A DNA stretch of 52,986 nucleotides from Ruminococcus sp. (GCF_016287535.1 NZ_JAEFAJ010000020.1:1-52986); one strand, 5' to 3'; shown: positions 16,096 to 28,791, numbered from the stretch's first letter. A program made the numbers and translations. The notes: generated by a model from the sequence alone, not told the origin.

Positions 16096-17643
16096 TCATT
16101 CTGTTGTTTTACTTTTCAGCAGTCCGAGCTGTATTTTTTTCCTGAGTATTCGCATAACGCTTTCGTCTATGCGCTTCTCGGATATCTCTCCGCTGCGGAC
16201 AGCCCTGCATACCTCGTCCACTGCCGACCTGTAGTCTACCGGCATGAGTATGATATCTATACCTGCCTTTATGGAGAGCTTTGCGGCTTCTCCTGAGCTA
16301 TAGACCTTGGATATGGTATTCATCTGCTGGGAGTCGGTAATGGCTATACCCTCAAAGCCCAGCTCCTTGCGGAGCATTTCCGTAACGGCTTTGTATGAAA
16401 GGTCGCAGGGGAGCTCATCTCCGAAACCGGTGACTATCTGATGACCTACAAGCACAAAGTCAGCGCCTGCGTCGATTCCGTCTTTGAAGGGGATAAACTC
16501 TGTCTTGCGAAGCTCGTCCACTGTGCGGTCTATTACTACTGTCGAATTGGTATGTGTATTGCCGTTTTCTGCGCCAAGTCCGGGGAAGTGTTTAAGGGTA
16601 GCGCATACTCCCTCGTCCTGTAGCCCTTTTACTACACCGGAAGCCATATTCGCAACGATCTTCGGGTCGTCACTGAATATGCGGCTGCCGAGTTCATTAG
16701 CGCTGCATATATTCACATCTGCAACGGGAGCAAAGTCAACATTGAAGCCAAGCCCTTTAAGGTCTTTTCCGATCGTGCTGCCGATATTATATGCGGTCCT
16801 GCTGTCGTTCAGCACTCCGTAATGAGCCATGCTCTCGAATCTGGTCGTACCGAGCTTCTGCGCACAGCGAGCGACCTCTCCGCCCTCTTCGTCAACGGCG
16901 GTGAAAAGCCCTATACCGCAGGCTCCCTCAGCATATCCCTGTGTGGTGCTTATCATTTTTTTCATCTGCTCCTGTGAGGTCATATTCTTCGCAAAGTAAA
17001 TGATACCTCCCACGGGATAATCCGCTATGGCTTTCTGAGTTCCGCTGCCAACTTCTGTCATGGGCGAAATGCCTGTGAGAGCTTCCGGCGTTACCATGAA
17101 CATCTGACAAACCTTCTGTTCGAGAGTAAGACCGTCAAGAACCACCTTAGGGAGCAGACTTGCAGTTATCGTTGTAGTGGTCTGGGCAAGCGAGGTAACA
17201 ATAGTAGTTGCTGTCAGGAGAGTAGTTGTAGTTACGAATGCGGTGGTGGAAGTTACTGCGTCTTCAAACGACAGCGCTTCAGTATTTACAGGCACATTTA
17301 TGTCCTGTTCATCATTTTCGGGCTGAATTTCCGGAGCAGCCTCTGTCGGGAGCTGCTGTGCATATGTCACTTCCGCTGCCTTTTCCGTGCCCTGTGATTC
17401 CTGAGCGGCAGCAGCGGTACCGGTAGTTGCGGTATCTGCTTTAGCAGCGGTTAAGGATGTGACAGCTGCTGTTACGGTATTGCCTGATGTTATCAGTGTA
17501 TGTATATCTGTTATTTCCGCTTCTGTGTCCTCAGCGGCAGAAGGCACGGTGACTTCGTTCTCATTCTGGGAAGAAGCACCGCCGCAGCCTGTGAGAATAA
17601 TGCTCAGTGCGAGCAGAGCGGCAGAGTATTTTTTTATTATCAA
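16096..17643 (-). CDS. GH3 glycosidase lipoprotein, beta-N-acetylhexosaminidase type
   Basis: A 515-residue lipoprotein with a perfect lipobox LTGC (Cys20). It uses a TTG start at 17643: GGAGG lies nine bases upstream, and the nearby ATG (17651) runs into a stop after three codons. Residues ~25-170 are a low-complexity Ala/Thr/Glu-rich linker. The GH3 domain (~170-510) contains 'VDEEGGEVARC', 'KHFPGLG' followed by a Thr-His in 'NTHTN', and 'GIAITDSQQMN', the pattern of single-domain GH3 N-acetylglucosaminidases (NagZ-like) in which an Asp nucleophile sits in the ITDS loop. Peptidoglycan recycling or chitooligosaccharide trimming is the likely role. It is extracytoplasmic, unlike E. coli NagZ. 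The promoter region carries an 18-bp palindrome. Confidence 0.88.
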   Translation of the reverse strand: MIIKKYSAALLALSIILTGCGGASSQNENEVTVPSAAEDTEAEITDIHTLITSGNTVTAAVTSLTAAKADTATTGTAAAAQESQGTEKAAEVTYAQQLPTEAAPEIQPENDEQDINVPVNTEALSFEDAVTSTTAFVTTTTLLTATTIVTSLAQTTTTITASLLPKVVLDGLTLEQKVCQMFMVTPEALTGISPMTEVGSGTQKAIADYPVGGIIYFAKNMTSQEQMKKMISTTQGYAEGACGIGLFTAVDEEGGEVARCAQKLGTTRFESMAHYGVLNDSRTAYNIGSTIGKDLKGLGFNVDFAPVADVNICSANELGSRIFSDDPKIVANMASGVVKGLQDEGVCATLKHFPGLGAENGNTHTNSTVVIDRTVDELRKTEFIPFKDGIDAGADFVLVGHQIVTGFGDELPCDLSYKAVTEMLRKELGFEGIAITDSQQMNTISKVYSSGEAAKLSIKAGIDIILMPVDYRSAVDEVCRAVRSGEISEKRIDESVMRILRKKIQLGLLKSKTTE

Positions 17644-17684
17644 GTTGTCATTCCTCCAGTTAAGGTTCTACATATTTCTGTGTG

Positions 17685-17702
17685 GTACTCATTTATGAGT
17701 AC
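17685..17702. promoter_or_regulatory. 18-bp perfect palindrome upstream of GH3
   Basis: GTACTCAT / ATGAGTAC around a central TT, 42-59 bp upstream of the TTG start. On the plus strand it is followed by a run of T, so it could also act as a terminator for that strand, but no plus-strand gene precedes it. An operator is equally plausible. Confidence 0.4.
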
Positions 17703-17714
17703 ACTTTTTTTGTG

Positions 17715-17902
17715 GGGTAAATAATCTTTTTGGTGGTCGGGAATTGCCGGGCGTTTGAGTAATTGCCCGAAACTACAAATCCAAATTCTGTCAAGACCGC
17801 CATTTATGGCGCTTGTCTTGGCCTTGACCGAATTTGGATTTGTGGTATAATAAGCAATTGCGAACGCCGTATGTACAATAAACCACCAAAATATTTATAT
17901 AC
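17715..17902. mobile_element. MITE-like palindromic element, copy B (full length)
   Basis: About 188 bp between the 5' end of the GH3 gene and the 3' end of radA. The ends are imperfect inverted repeats built on TTTTGGTGGT. The interior is one long imperfect palindrome (ACAAATCCAAATT near 17774-17786 with AATTTGGATTTGT near 17831-17843, and a tip CGCCATTTATGGCG). It carries TTGACC (17824-17829), 16 bp, TATAAT (17846-17851), conserved in copy C. No coding capacity is seen. Confidence 0.75.
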
Positions 17903-17906
17903 TTTT

Positions 17907-19283
17907 TTATTTTATAACGGCGAATGCCTGTTTCAGCGTGCCGGCGGGGATTATCTCTATATCGTAATCACTGGGATCAATTGATGACATGGACTGCTTA
18001 GGTACGACACAGGTCCTGAAGCCCATGCGTTCAGCCTCGCGTATACGCTGGACTATATGTGACACGGAGCGTATCTCGCCGCCGAGTCCGATCTCGCCGA
18101 AGGCTACAAGTTCCTCATCTATCTGCTTGTCCATTATACCAGAGTACAGAGCCATTGCAACAGGCAGGTCGCCTGCCGGTTCGTCAAGTCTGAAACCGCC
18201 TACGATATTGAGGTAAACGTCGAGGGTACCCATGAATATGCCGAGGCGCTTTTCAAGGACTGCGATGATAATATTCAGCCTGTTGAAGTCGAAGCCTGTT
18301 ACCATGCGGCGGGGTGCTGAATAGCTTGTCTTTGCCGCAAGAGCCTGCACTTCCGCAAGTATTGGCCTGCTGCCCTCCATAACGCAGGAAACGCAGGTAC
18401 CCGATACATTATGGGGTCTGCCCGCGAGGAGCATCTGAGAGGGGTTGGAGACCTCGCGGAGCCCCTTGTCCATCATCTCAAAAACGCCTATCTCATTCGT
18501 CGAGCCGAAACGGTTCTTTACGGCGCGGAGAATACGGTAGCTCTGATGGCGTTCGCCCTCGAAATACAGCACTGCGTCAACTATATGTTCCATTACCTTA
18601 GGACCGGCTATAGCGCCGTCCTTATTGACGTGACCTACGATGATTATCGGTATTTCCTGATTCTTGGCAGTATGCATGAACAGATTCGTGCATTCCCTCA
18701 CCTGGGTTATGCTTCCGGGACTTGAATTTATACGGCTTATGCTCATGGTCTGTATGGAATCTATAATAGCGATGTCAGGAGCGCTGGAAGCGATAGTCTG
18801 AGCGACAGCTTCCGCGTCGGTGGCTGTGAGTATGTACAGATTCTCGGTATCAACTCCGAGGCGCTTTGCGCGGAGCTTTATCTGTCTTGCGGATTCCTCG
18901 CCGGAGATATAGAGTACGGAATGTTCTTCGCCGAGAAACTGGCATATCTGAAGAAGTATCGTACTTTTTCCTATACCCGGCTCGCCGCCGAGAAGAACAA
19001 GAGAGCCTTTTACAAGGCCTCCTCCGAGGACTCTGTTCAGCTCTCCGGTACCTGTATCATAGCGGACGTCGCTGTCTGCTCCTATGTCCTCAAGCTCAAG
19101 TATGCTGTCGGAAAGGTCCGGAGCAGCTCCGGAAGAAATAACGGAGCGTGAACCGGCAGGAGCTGTGTCCGCGATATCCTCTTCAAAGCTGTTCCATGCA
19201 CCGCATGAAGGACATTTGCCGTTCCATTTTGTGCTTTCGTAGCCGCATTGATTGCAGGTGTAGATATATTTTGATTTAGCCAT
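17907..19283 (-). CDS. radA: DNA repair protein RadA (Sms)
   Basis: A 458-residue RecA-related branch-migration factor acting in homologous recombination. Family landmarks appear in order: N-terminal four-cysteine zinc finger (CNQCG ... CPSCGAW); Walker A GGEPGIGKST; the RadA-specific KNRFG motif; and a C-terminal Lon-protease-like domain ('GLGGEIRSVSHIVQRIREAERMGF'). Length is normal. The start has GAGGT upstream. It follows a lipoprotein gene by 11 bp in the same direction, so both probably share the promoter at 20384-20412. A MITE-like copy lies just past its stop codon. Confidence 0.97.
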   Translation of the reverse strand: MAKSKYIYTCNQCGYESTKWNGKCPSCGAWNSFEEDIADTAPAGSRSVISSGAAPDLSDSILELEDIGADSDVRYDTGTGELNRVLGGGLVKGSLVLLGGEPGIGKSTILLQICQFLGEEHSVLYISGEESARQIKLRAKRLGVDTENLYILTATDAEAVAQTIASSAPDIAIIDSIQTMSISRINSSPGSITQVRECTNLFMHTAKNQEIPIIIVGHVNKDGAIAGPKVMEHIVDAVLYFEGERHQSYRILRAVKNRFGSTNEIGVFEMMDKGLREVSNPSQMLLAGRPHNVSGTCVSCVMEGSRPILAEVQALAAKTSYSAPRRMVTGFDFNRLNIIIAVLEKRLGIFMGTLDVYLNIVGGFRLDEPAGDLPVAMALYSGIMDKQIDEELVAFGEIGLGGEIRSVSHIVQRIREAERMGFRTCVVPKQSMSSIDPSDYDIEIIPAGTLKQAFAVIK

Positions 19284-19294
19284 TTTTTACCTCA

Positions 19295-20350
19295 TCAGGA
19301 AAAGGCAAGGTCCACGTTGTTTTTATTGAGTTCGTATTTCCTTCCGCAGACCATTATACTGTCTGAAGGCTTGAAGCCGTTTACATCACCTTCTGCCAGT
19401 GACCAGCATCTGCGCTTTTCGCTGCCGGAATAGAATACCTCTTTGCTGATGTCGAAGCGTATGCAGCCGTCATAGTCATTGGAAACATTGAGAGTCTGTA
19501 CGCCTTCTTCGTCAAGATAGAGTATCCTTGTTGCCTCTTCGTCATCTGTACCGGTAGATATCACTACCTCAGGCAGCCCGTTCATGTCAAGATCGGCTAT
19601 CTCAAACGCTGCGTTCGGGTATGTACCGGTGTCTATATATTGGGAAACGCTTTCCCTGTATTTCAGTTTCTGGTCGCCTGTAAGCACCTTGCTCCAGCTT
19701 TCACTGCAGTGGATCGCGTAATTTATTGCGTCATCACCAAAAGTGTACTTTCTGCCGAGCTTGTAGGACTGTTCATTCTGATAAGCCGCTACAGTCTCCT
19801 CATATTCGGCAAGTGAAACGCTGTTTCCGTTTATCTCGTATCTTATAGCAGCTCCGGCAGAGGCGCTTCCGACGTTGGTGTAGTAGCTGACCTCGGAATT
19901 GTAGAAGCCCTCGGAAAATTTCTGGTATTCGCCTACTGTAAAGCCGTCGCCTTCATAGTGGTAGCCTATGAAGAGTATTGACGGTATGAAATCAAATTCG
20001 CCGCAGGCTCCGCATGAGGTGAGTATATCAACTGAAGAACCGAGAGCAAAATATATGTCGCAGCGTGTTGATGAGTCCGATGACGGCGAGATTATAAGCT
20101 CTGGGATATTGTCGTTTGTGATGTCCCTGAGATCGAATCTTGAGTCCTCAGAGTATTTGTCTGATTTTTTGAACTCGCTGAGCTGTTTCTCATATGCTTC
20201 CTGCCAGTCAAAAGTAACGCTTTCAGGCGCTGCGTTGAACGCAAGGGGATCTATTTGCGAGTTCAGGACGTTCTCTGTTTTCGAGCAGCCTGCCGTGCCT
20301 GCAAGAATTGAAGCCGCCATGAGTATGTATGCCGATCTGTGAATTTTCAA
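19295..20350 (-). CDS. Lipoprotein of unknown function with two DxD/N-type repeat motifs
   Basis: A 351-residue predicted lipoprotein (Cys22 in AGTAGC). It starts with TTG at 20350, supported by GGGAGG eight bases upstream and by a consensus promoter. Two segments, 'DITNDNIPELIIS' (~75-87) and 'IADLDMNGLPEVVIST' (~247-262), share the pattern D(L/I)xxDNxxPE(L/V)xxS seen in beta-propeller-like or calcium-binding repeats of secreted clostridial proteins. No enzyme motif is visible. It is co-transcribed with radA (11 bp gap), a partnership with no obvious functional meaning. Confidence 0.7.
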   Translation of the reverse strand: MKIHRSAYILMAASILAGTAGCSKTENVLNSQIDPLAFNAAPESVTFDWQEAYEKQLSEFKKSDKYSEDSRFDLRDITNDNIPELIISPSSDSSTRCDIYFALGSSVDILTSCGACGEFDFIPSILFIGYHYEGDGFTVGEYQKFSEGFYNSEVSYYTNVGSASAGAAIRYEINGNSVSLAEYEETVAAYQNEQSYKLGRKYTFGDDAINYAIHCSESWSKVLTGDQKLKYRESVSQYIDTGTYPNAAFEIADLDMNGLPEVVISTGTDDEEATRILYLDEEGVQTLNVSNDYDGCIRFDISKEVFYSGSEKRRCWSLAEGDVNGFKPSDSIMVCGRKYELNKNNVDLAFS

Positions 20351-20383
20351 TGCTGTTTCCTCCCAATATATATACGTATATTT

Positions 20384-20412
20384 ATTATACCACTTTTGAC
20401 GAAATGTGTCAA
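20384..20412 (-). promoter_or_regulatory. Promoter of the lipoprotein-radA operon
   Basis: On the minus strand a perfect TTGACA (20407-20412), 17 bp, perfect TATAAT (20384-20389). Confidence 0.9.
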
Positions 20413-20532
20413 TTGATATTATCCTGTGGAGAAAAGAAAAAAATGTTTGTCTGCAGAAGGGATTTTCGTTGAAAAATCACGTTTTCAGGAGGGCTGCATG
20501 ACAGAATGTCTGTATCAGAACAGCAGCGGAGA

Positions 20533-20892
20533 TTATGGCTGTACTTTCAGCTCCCAGTAGTACTTCCTTGCTGATTGGGGAAAATCGTCCATAACGCCGT
20601 GTTCGGGATCATAGAATGTGCCGTCACAGTAAAGCGACCAGTGCCAGCAGCGTGGAGTTTCAAGGCTCAGCAGTGCCAGCGGAGGCAGTTCTTCCCTGTG
20701 CTGCACCTGTCTGCGCTCGTCCGAGACAAAAACTCCGTGAGCACGGAAGGTCTGTTTCATCTCCCTCAGATCAGTTTCGCGGTCATTTCCGAGTAGACTG
20801 CATATATACTCCGGAGTCTTTCCGAGAACCATAGCCAGTACAGCCTGTCCGCACTGCAGGTCGGTAGGCTCGTGAATGTAATTAATGTCCAA
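20533..20892 (-). CDS. Small papain-like/C39-like cysteine peptidase domain protein
   Basis: A 119-residue protein. A TTG start at 20892 with GGAGG seven bases upstream fits best. The longer frame (to 21018) would run through the terminator of the upstream GH2 gene and into its coding region. Residues show a Cys-His-Asp arrangement of the papain/C39 fold: LQCGQAVLAM (Gln13-Cys14), CWHWSLY (His84) and FYDPEHG (Asp95). C39-like domains of this size occur as peptidases or as inactive substrate-binding forms. It has no signal peptide, so it is probably cytoplasmic. I cannot assign a substrate. Confidence 0.6.
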   Translation of the reverse strand: MDINYIHEPTDLQCGQAVLAMVLGKTPEYICSLLGNDRETDLREMKQTFRAHGVFVSDERRQVQHREELPPLALLSLETPRCWHWSLYCDGTFYDPEHGVMDDFPQSARKYYWELKVQP

Positions 20893-20944
20893 ATTATCAC
20901 CTCCGGAATATTGTAGCATATAAACACGTCTGTGTAAAGCGTGA

Positions 20945-20982
20945 GAATGAAAAAATAAGCTCCGGGGCAGTGCCTCGGAGCT
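20945..20982 (-). terminator. Terminator of the GH2-dockerin gene
   Basis: AGCTCCGGGGC pairs with GCCTCGGAGCT (one G-U pair). On the minus strand it is followed by TTATTTTTTCATT. Confidence 0.8.
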
Positions 20983-21014
20983 GTATCTGTATGAAGTTAT
21001 GCGGCTTTCTGCGG

Positions 21015-25337
<4,323 letters not shown>

Positions 25338-25463
25338 TTAATTCCCCCTGACGGAATCAGTTTCCGTCCATTCAATTTTTTGCAGTCCGCAACAGCATAT
25401 TTGTTAATATTTCTTTGTTGATCATTTACATGAAAACGCTGTTGATAGTCTGCCATTATGTTT

Positions 25464-25492
25464 AATATAACATGAATGTTGTGAAATTGCAA
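25464..25492 (-). promoter_or_regulatory. Promoter of the GH2-dockerin gene
   Basis: On the minus strand TTGCAA (25487-25492), 17 bp, TATATT (25464-25469). Downstream, an inverted pair GCAGACTATCAACAGC / GCTGTTGCGGACTGC (about 60 bp apart, near 25430-25452 and 25381-25396) lies in the leader and could be a regulator site. Confidence 0.65.
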
Positions 25493-25550
25493 CTATTTTT
25501 TGAAGAAAAAAACGAAAAGGGTATGATAGTATCATTTTAAGACGGATTTT

Positions 25551-25589
25551 ACCAAAAAAGCCCATTTTCATAACATGAAAATGGGCTTT
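25551..25589 (-). terminator. Terminator of the alarmone synthetase gene
   Basis: A 15-bp perfect stem, 25557-25571 with 25575-25589, three-base loop. A T-rich tail follows on the minus strand. Confidence 0.9.
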
Positions 25590-25591
25590 GC

Positions 25592-26287
25592 TCAGTCATT
25601 CTCTATTATATTTTTGATATCCTGCATACGTATGTCCCACTCGGCGCTCTGGTCTGCGCATTTTTTCAGATCATCAGTGAGCATATCCAGCTTGTTCTGA
25701 GGGAGATCCTTCTTATAGCGGAGCTTGTGTTCAAGGCTCGCCCAGAAGTCCATAGCGATCGTGCGGAGCTGCACCTCGGCTTTCACAAGGCGCTTTTCGT
25801 TTTCAAGGAATATAGGAACTTCAACTATAAGATGCAGACTTCTGTAGCCGTTGGGCTTGGGATTCTCTATGTAATCCTTTTTCTCTATAAGGAAAATATC
25901 GTCCTGTTTCAGAAAACAATCCGCAAGACGGTAGATGTCCTGCACAAATGAGCATACTACTCTTATGCCTGCAATGTCTGAGATGTTCTCACCGATAGCT
26001 TCAAGATTCCGTGGTATGTTCCGTGAGATTATCTTGCGGTAAATACTGCCGTAGTTCTTTATCCTTGACTGTATGAACTCAATGGGATTGCTTTCGCCGT
26101 TTATGGAAAACTGCTCGTTCAGCACGCGGAATTTTGTCTCTATCTCCATTATGGCGCATTTATAGTATGTGAAAAACTCCTTCAGAGGTATCATGTTGTT
26201 TTCCACAGCCTGAAGGAACTCAGCCTCGGACATATCGGATTCTGCTATCTCATGAAGGGACAATATGGCGTTTTTGTTCTTGTCCAT
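25592..26287 (-). CDS. relQ: Small alarmone synthetase (RelQ/YjbM type GTP pyrophosphokinase)
   Basis: A 231-residue single-domain RelA/SpoT synthetase making (p)ppGpp from ATP and GTP/GDP. The start at 26287 is chosen because GAGGA lies seven bases upstream; a longer frame to 26347 would include the promoter. Synthetase motifs are visible: RIKNYGSIYRKI, DIAGIRVVCSFVQDIY, KPNGYRSLHLIV, and the catalytic EVQLRT. There is no HD hydrolase, TGS or ACT domain, and the size equals RelQ/RelP. RelQ rather than RelP is inferred from the overall sequence feel. Confidence 0.92.
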   Translation of the reverse strand: MDKNKNAILSLHEIAESDMSEAEFLQAVENNMIPLKEFFTYYKCAIMEIETKFRVLNEQFSINGESNPIEFIQSRIKNYGSIYRKIISRNIPRNLEAIGENISDIAGIRVVCSFVQDIYRLADCFLKQDDIFLIEKKDYIENPKPNGYRSLHLIVEVPIFLENEKRLVKAEVQLRTIAMDFWASLEHKLRYKKDLPQNKLDMLTDDLKKCADQSAEWDIRMQDIKNIIEND

Positions 26288-26318
26288 GTTATTTCCTCGC
26301 AAACGATTTGATGAATCC

Positions 26319-26347
26319 ATTATAGCATTTATTGCAGAAAAGGTCAA
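26319..26347 (-). promoter_or_regulatory. Promoter of relQ
   Basis: On the minus strand TTGACC (26342-26347), 17 bp, TATAAT (26319-26324). Confidence 0.85.
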
Positions 26348-26371
26348 TCGCTTTCGTCACGTTTCTGCTGA

Positions 26372-26400
26372 TTGACACGGGGACAGTTGTATGGTATACT
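26372..26400 (+). promoter_or_regulatory. Promoter of the GyrI-like/PhzF operon
   Basis: TTGACA (26372-26377), 17 bp, TATACT (26395-26400). Its -35 box lies 25 bp from the divergent relQ -35 box. Confidence 0.85.
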
Positions 26401-26430
26401 TTTTTTACATTATTGAGAGGAGATTCGGCT

Positions 26431-27066
26431 ATGGCGTTTGATTACAAGAAGGAATACAAGGAATACTACTTGCCAAAAAACAAACCTGAGATAGTGGATA
26501 TACCGCCAATGAGCTTCATCGCAGTCAGAGGAAAGGGCGACCCGAATGAGGAGGGCGGCGAGTACAAGGAGGCTCTGGAGCTTCTCTACGGTATCGCCTA
26601 CACCATAAAAATGAGCAGGAAGACCGACTATCGTATCGAGGGCTATTTCGACTATGTAGTTCCTCCTCTTGAGGGATTATGGGAGCAGAAGGGCAGAGTC
26701 GGTATCGACTACAGCCGCAAGAGCGACCTCGTGTGGACGGCTATGATAAGAGTTCCCGACTTTGTGACGAAGAAGGATTTCGAGTGGGCGGTCGCGCAGG
26801 CGGCTGAGAAGAAAAAGCGTGACTTTTCCAAAGTGGAGTTCATAACATATGAGGAGGGGCTCTGCGTTCAGTGTATGCATCTGGGACCGTATGACGACGA
26901 GCCTGCAACTGTGGCGCTTATGGACGACTTTGCCGCAGACAGCGGCTACGATACCGACATTACGGAAAAACGTCAGCACCATGAGATATACCTTTCAGAC
27001 CCAAGAAAAACCGCTCCCGAAAAGCTGAAAACAGTTATCCGACACCCTGTGAAGAAACAAAGCTGA
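26431..27066 (+). CDS. GyrI-like small-molecule-binding domain protein
   Basis: A 211-residue stand-alone GyrI-like protein (SOUL/BURPS-type ligand fold). GAGAGGAGA precedes the ATG at 26431; an earlier frame start lies upstream of the promoter. Recognised from 'MSFIAVRGKGDPNE', 'YFDYVVPPLEGLW' and 'CVQCMHLGPYDDEPATV', the typical GyrI/YhhW motif sequence. Members bind drugs or metabolites and a few hydrolyse them. It is followed 11 bp later by a PhzF gene, so the two may work on the same compound. An AraC protein with its own GyrI domain follows. Confidence 0.82.
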   Translation: MAFDYKKEYKEYYLPKNKPEIVDIPPMSFIAVRGKGDPNEEGGEYKEALELLYGIAYTIKMSRKTDYRIEGYFDYVVPPLEGLWEQKGRVGIDYSRKSDLVWTAMIRVPDFVTKKDFEWAVAQAAEKKKRDFSKVEFITYEEGLCVQCMHLGPYDDEPATVALMDDFAADSGYDTDITEKRQHHEIYLSDPRKTAPEKLKTVIRHPVKKQS

Positions 27067-27077
27067 GAGGGGCAGAG

Positions 27078-27851
27078 ATGAAACAGTATATAGTTGACGC
27101 CTTTACGGACAGGCTTTTCAGCGGCAATCCGGCGGCGGTCTGCGTTACGGACAGCTTTCCCGATGACAGGCTCATGCAGGATATAGCTGCGGAGAATAAT
27201 CTTTCGGAAACAGCTTTTGCCGTAAAGAACGGGAATGGTTACAGGCTGCGCTGGTTCGCACCGAAGGGCGAAGTTGACTTCTGCGGACACGCCACTCTCG
27301 GTGCTGCATTTGTGATCTTCACCTTTTATGAGCAGGGCAGTGAAAGCATAGTTTTTGAAACAGCTAAGGGCAGCTTTACGGTAAAGCGCTCCGGTGAGCT
27401 TATAGAAATGGACTTTCCTGCTTACAGACCTGAACATATTGAGATAACCGACCGTATGATCGAAGCTCTTGGAGCTGTACCAATAGCGGCTTACCGTGAC
27501 CGCGATATTATGTTTGTGCTTCGTGACGAGGACGAAGTGAGAACGCTTCAGCCTGATACTGAACTTCTTTCAAGGCTTGACGGTGCCTGTATAGCCGTGA
27601 CCGCAAGAGGCAGGGAGCATGACTGCGTATCAAGGGTATTTGCTCCGAGATATGGTATAACCGAAGATCCCGTAACAGGCTCAGCGCACTGCATGATAGC
27701 GCCGTACTGGAGCAAAAGGCTGAACAAGAGCAGTATCACGGCATTTCAGGCTTCAAGCAGAACAGGCGTACTGCGCTGTGAGGTGATCGGCGAAAGAGTG
27801 AAGATATCCGGAAAAGCTGTATTGTTTTCGGCTGCCGATATAGTTGTCTGA
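27078..27851 (+). CDS. PhzF family isomerase/epimerase
   Basis: A 257-residue protein of the PhzF (diaminopimelate-epimerase-like) fold. Landmarks are 'VDAFTDRLFSGNPAAVC' at the N-terminus, 'LSETAF' with the conserved catalytic Glu, 'WFAPKGEVDFCGHATLGAA', and 'ITEDPVTGSAHCMIAPYW'. In the phenazine pathway PhzF isomerises DHHA, but most Firmicute relatives have no known substrate. It shares an operon with the GyrI-like gene (11 bp gap, GAGAGGGGC ribosome site). Phenazine synthesis is not supported: no other phz genes are present. Confidence 0.92.
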   Translation: MKQYIVDAFTDRLFSGNPAAVCVTDSFPDDRLMQDIAAENNLSETAFAVKNGNGYRLRWFAPKGEVDFCGHATLGAAFVIFTFYEQGSESIVFETAKGSFTVKRSGELIEMDFPAYRPEHIEITDRMIEALGAVPIAAYRDRDIMFVLRDEDEVRTLQPDTELLSRLDGACIAVTARGREHDCVSRVFAPRYGITEDPVTGSAHCMIAPYWSKRLNKSSITAFQASSRTGVLRCEVIGERVKISGKAVLFSAADIVV

Positions 27852-27890
27852 CACAAGAGCGCACAAATTGTCGGGACAGTGTACCGCCTT

Positions 27891-27919
27891 TATGATACAA
27901 TGAGATCACACGAGAGGAG
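27891..27919 (+). promoter_or_regulatory. Start region of the AraC-GyrI gene
   Basis: A plausible -10 box TACAAT (27896-27901) with a weak -35. The next 19 bases (27901-27919) are identical to 28878-28896 before the MerR gene, at the same distance from the -10 and ribosome-binding site. Confidence 0.5.
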
Positions 27920-27927
27920 GAATGACA

Positions 27928-28791
27928 ATGAACTGGACAGAGGGCATACAGAGTGCTATCGACTACATCGAGGACAATATCACCGAGGAGCTGGACTATA
28001 ATGATATCGCAGCGCGCGCGGCTTGTTCGGCTTTCTACTTCCAGCGTATTTTCGGAGCGCTGTGCGGACTTACCTTAGGTGAGTATATCCGCAGCAGGAG
28101 ACTGTCTCTTGCGGGAAATGATATTGTCTCAACAGATGAAAAGGTCATAGATATAGCCATGAAATACGGCTACAGCTCCCCTGACAGCTTCACCCGTGCC
28201 TTTACAGCTTTCCACGGCATAACGCCGACGGAAGCAAGACAAAGAAAAGCGGGACTCAGGTCATTTTCACGCCTCAGAGTGCAGATAATACTGAAAGGCG
28301 GTAATACAATGGAGTACAGGATAATTGAGAAAGAGGCGTTCACAGTTCTCGAAAAGGTGGAGCGCCATACAGTCGCGGGAGCGCAGAATCTGAACACCAT
28401 TCCCGAATTCTGGAGCAGAGCGACCAAGGAGGGAGTGATAGATACTCTCCTTGGCTATGCGTCGGACAGGGAATACGTTTTGGGCACCTGCTACGGAAAC
28501 GGACATACGGACAGTGAGGAATTCGACTATGGTATCGCGGTGCAGTGTGCTCCGGATACGGCAGCTCCCGATGGCTATCGTGTAAATACTATTCCTGCAA
28601 GGAAATGGGTAGTGGCTGAGTGCAGGGGGGCTATGCCCGACGCCATACAGAAGCTCTGGCATGAGCTGTGCGCGGAGTTCTTCCCTACATCGGGCTATAA
28701 GCCAACATATGAAATGGATATCGAGGCTTATCCTGACGGAGATATGACTTCTCCGGACTATAAGAGCCAGATATGGATACCCATTGAGTAA
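27928..28791 (+). CDS. AraC family regulator with GyrI-like effector domain
   Basis: A 287-residue transcription factor. The ATG at 27928 is seven bases from AGGAGG; the in-frame ATG at 27922 is too close to it. Residues ~5-105 are the paired HTH of AraC ('IAARAACSAFYFQRIF', 'IDIAMKYGYSSPDSFTRAF'), and ~130-287 are a GyrI-like ligand domain ('EYRIIEKEAFTVLE', 'YEMDIEAYPDGD'). This is the Rob/SoxS-like or BmrR-style layout: DNA-binding plus drug-sensing domain. It is likely to regulate the neighbouring GyrI/PhzF pair or the MerR gene. The gene has its own leader and no clear terminator after it. Confidence 0.9.
   Translation: MNWTEGIQSAIDYIEDNITEELDYNDIAARAACSAFYFQRIFGALCGLTLGEYIRSRRLSLAGNDIVSTDEKVIDIAMKYGYSSPDSFTRAFTAFHGITPTEARQRKAGLRSFSRLRVQIILKGGNTMEYRIIEKEAFTVLEKVERHTVAGAQNLNTIPEFWSRATKEGVIDTLLGYASDREYVLGTCYGNGHTDSEEFDYGIAVQCAPDTAAPDGYRVNTIPARKWVVAECRGAMPDAIQKLWHELCAEFFPTSGYKPTYEMDIEAYPDGDMTSPDYKSQIWIPIE

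Noticed and set aside
27078..27851. Phenazine biosynthesis locus
   Set aside because: Only a PhzF homologue is present; PhzF-like proteins are widespread without phenazine production and no other phz genes are nearby.
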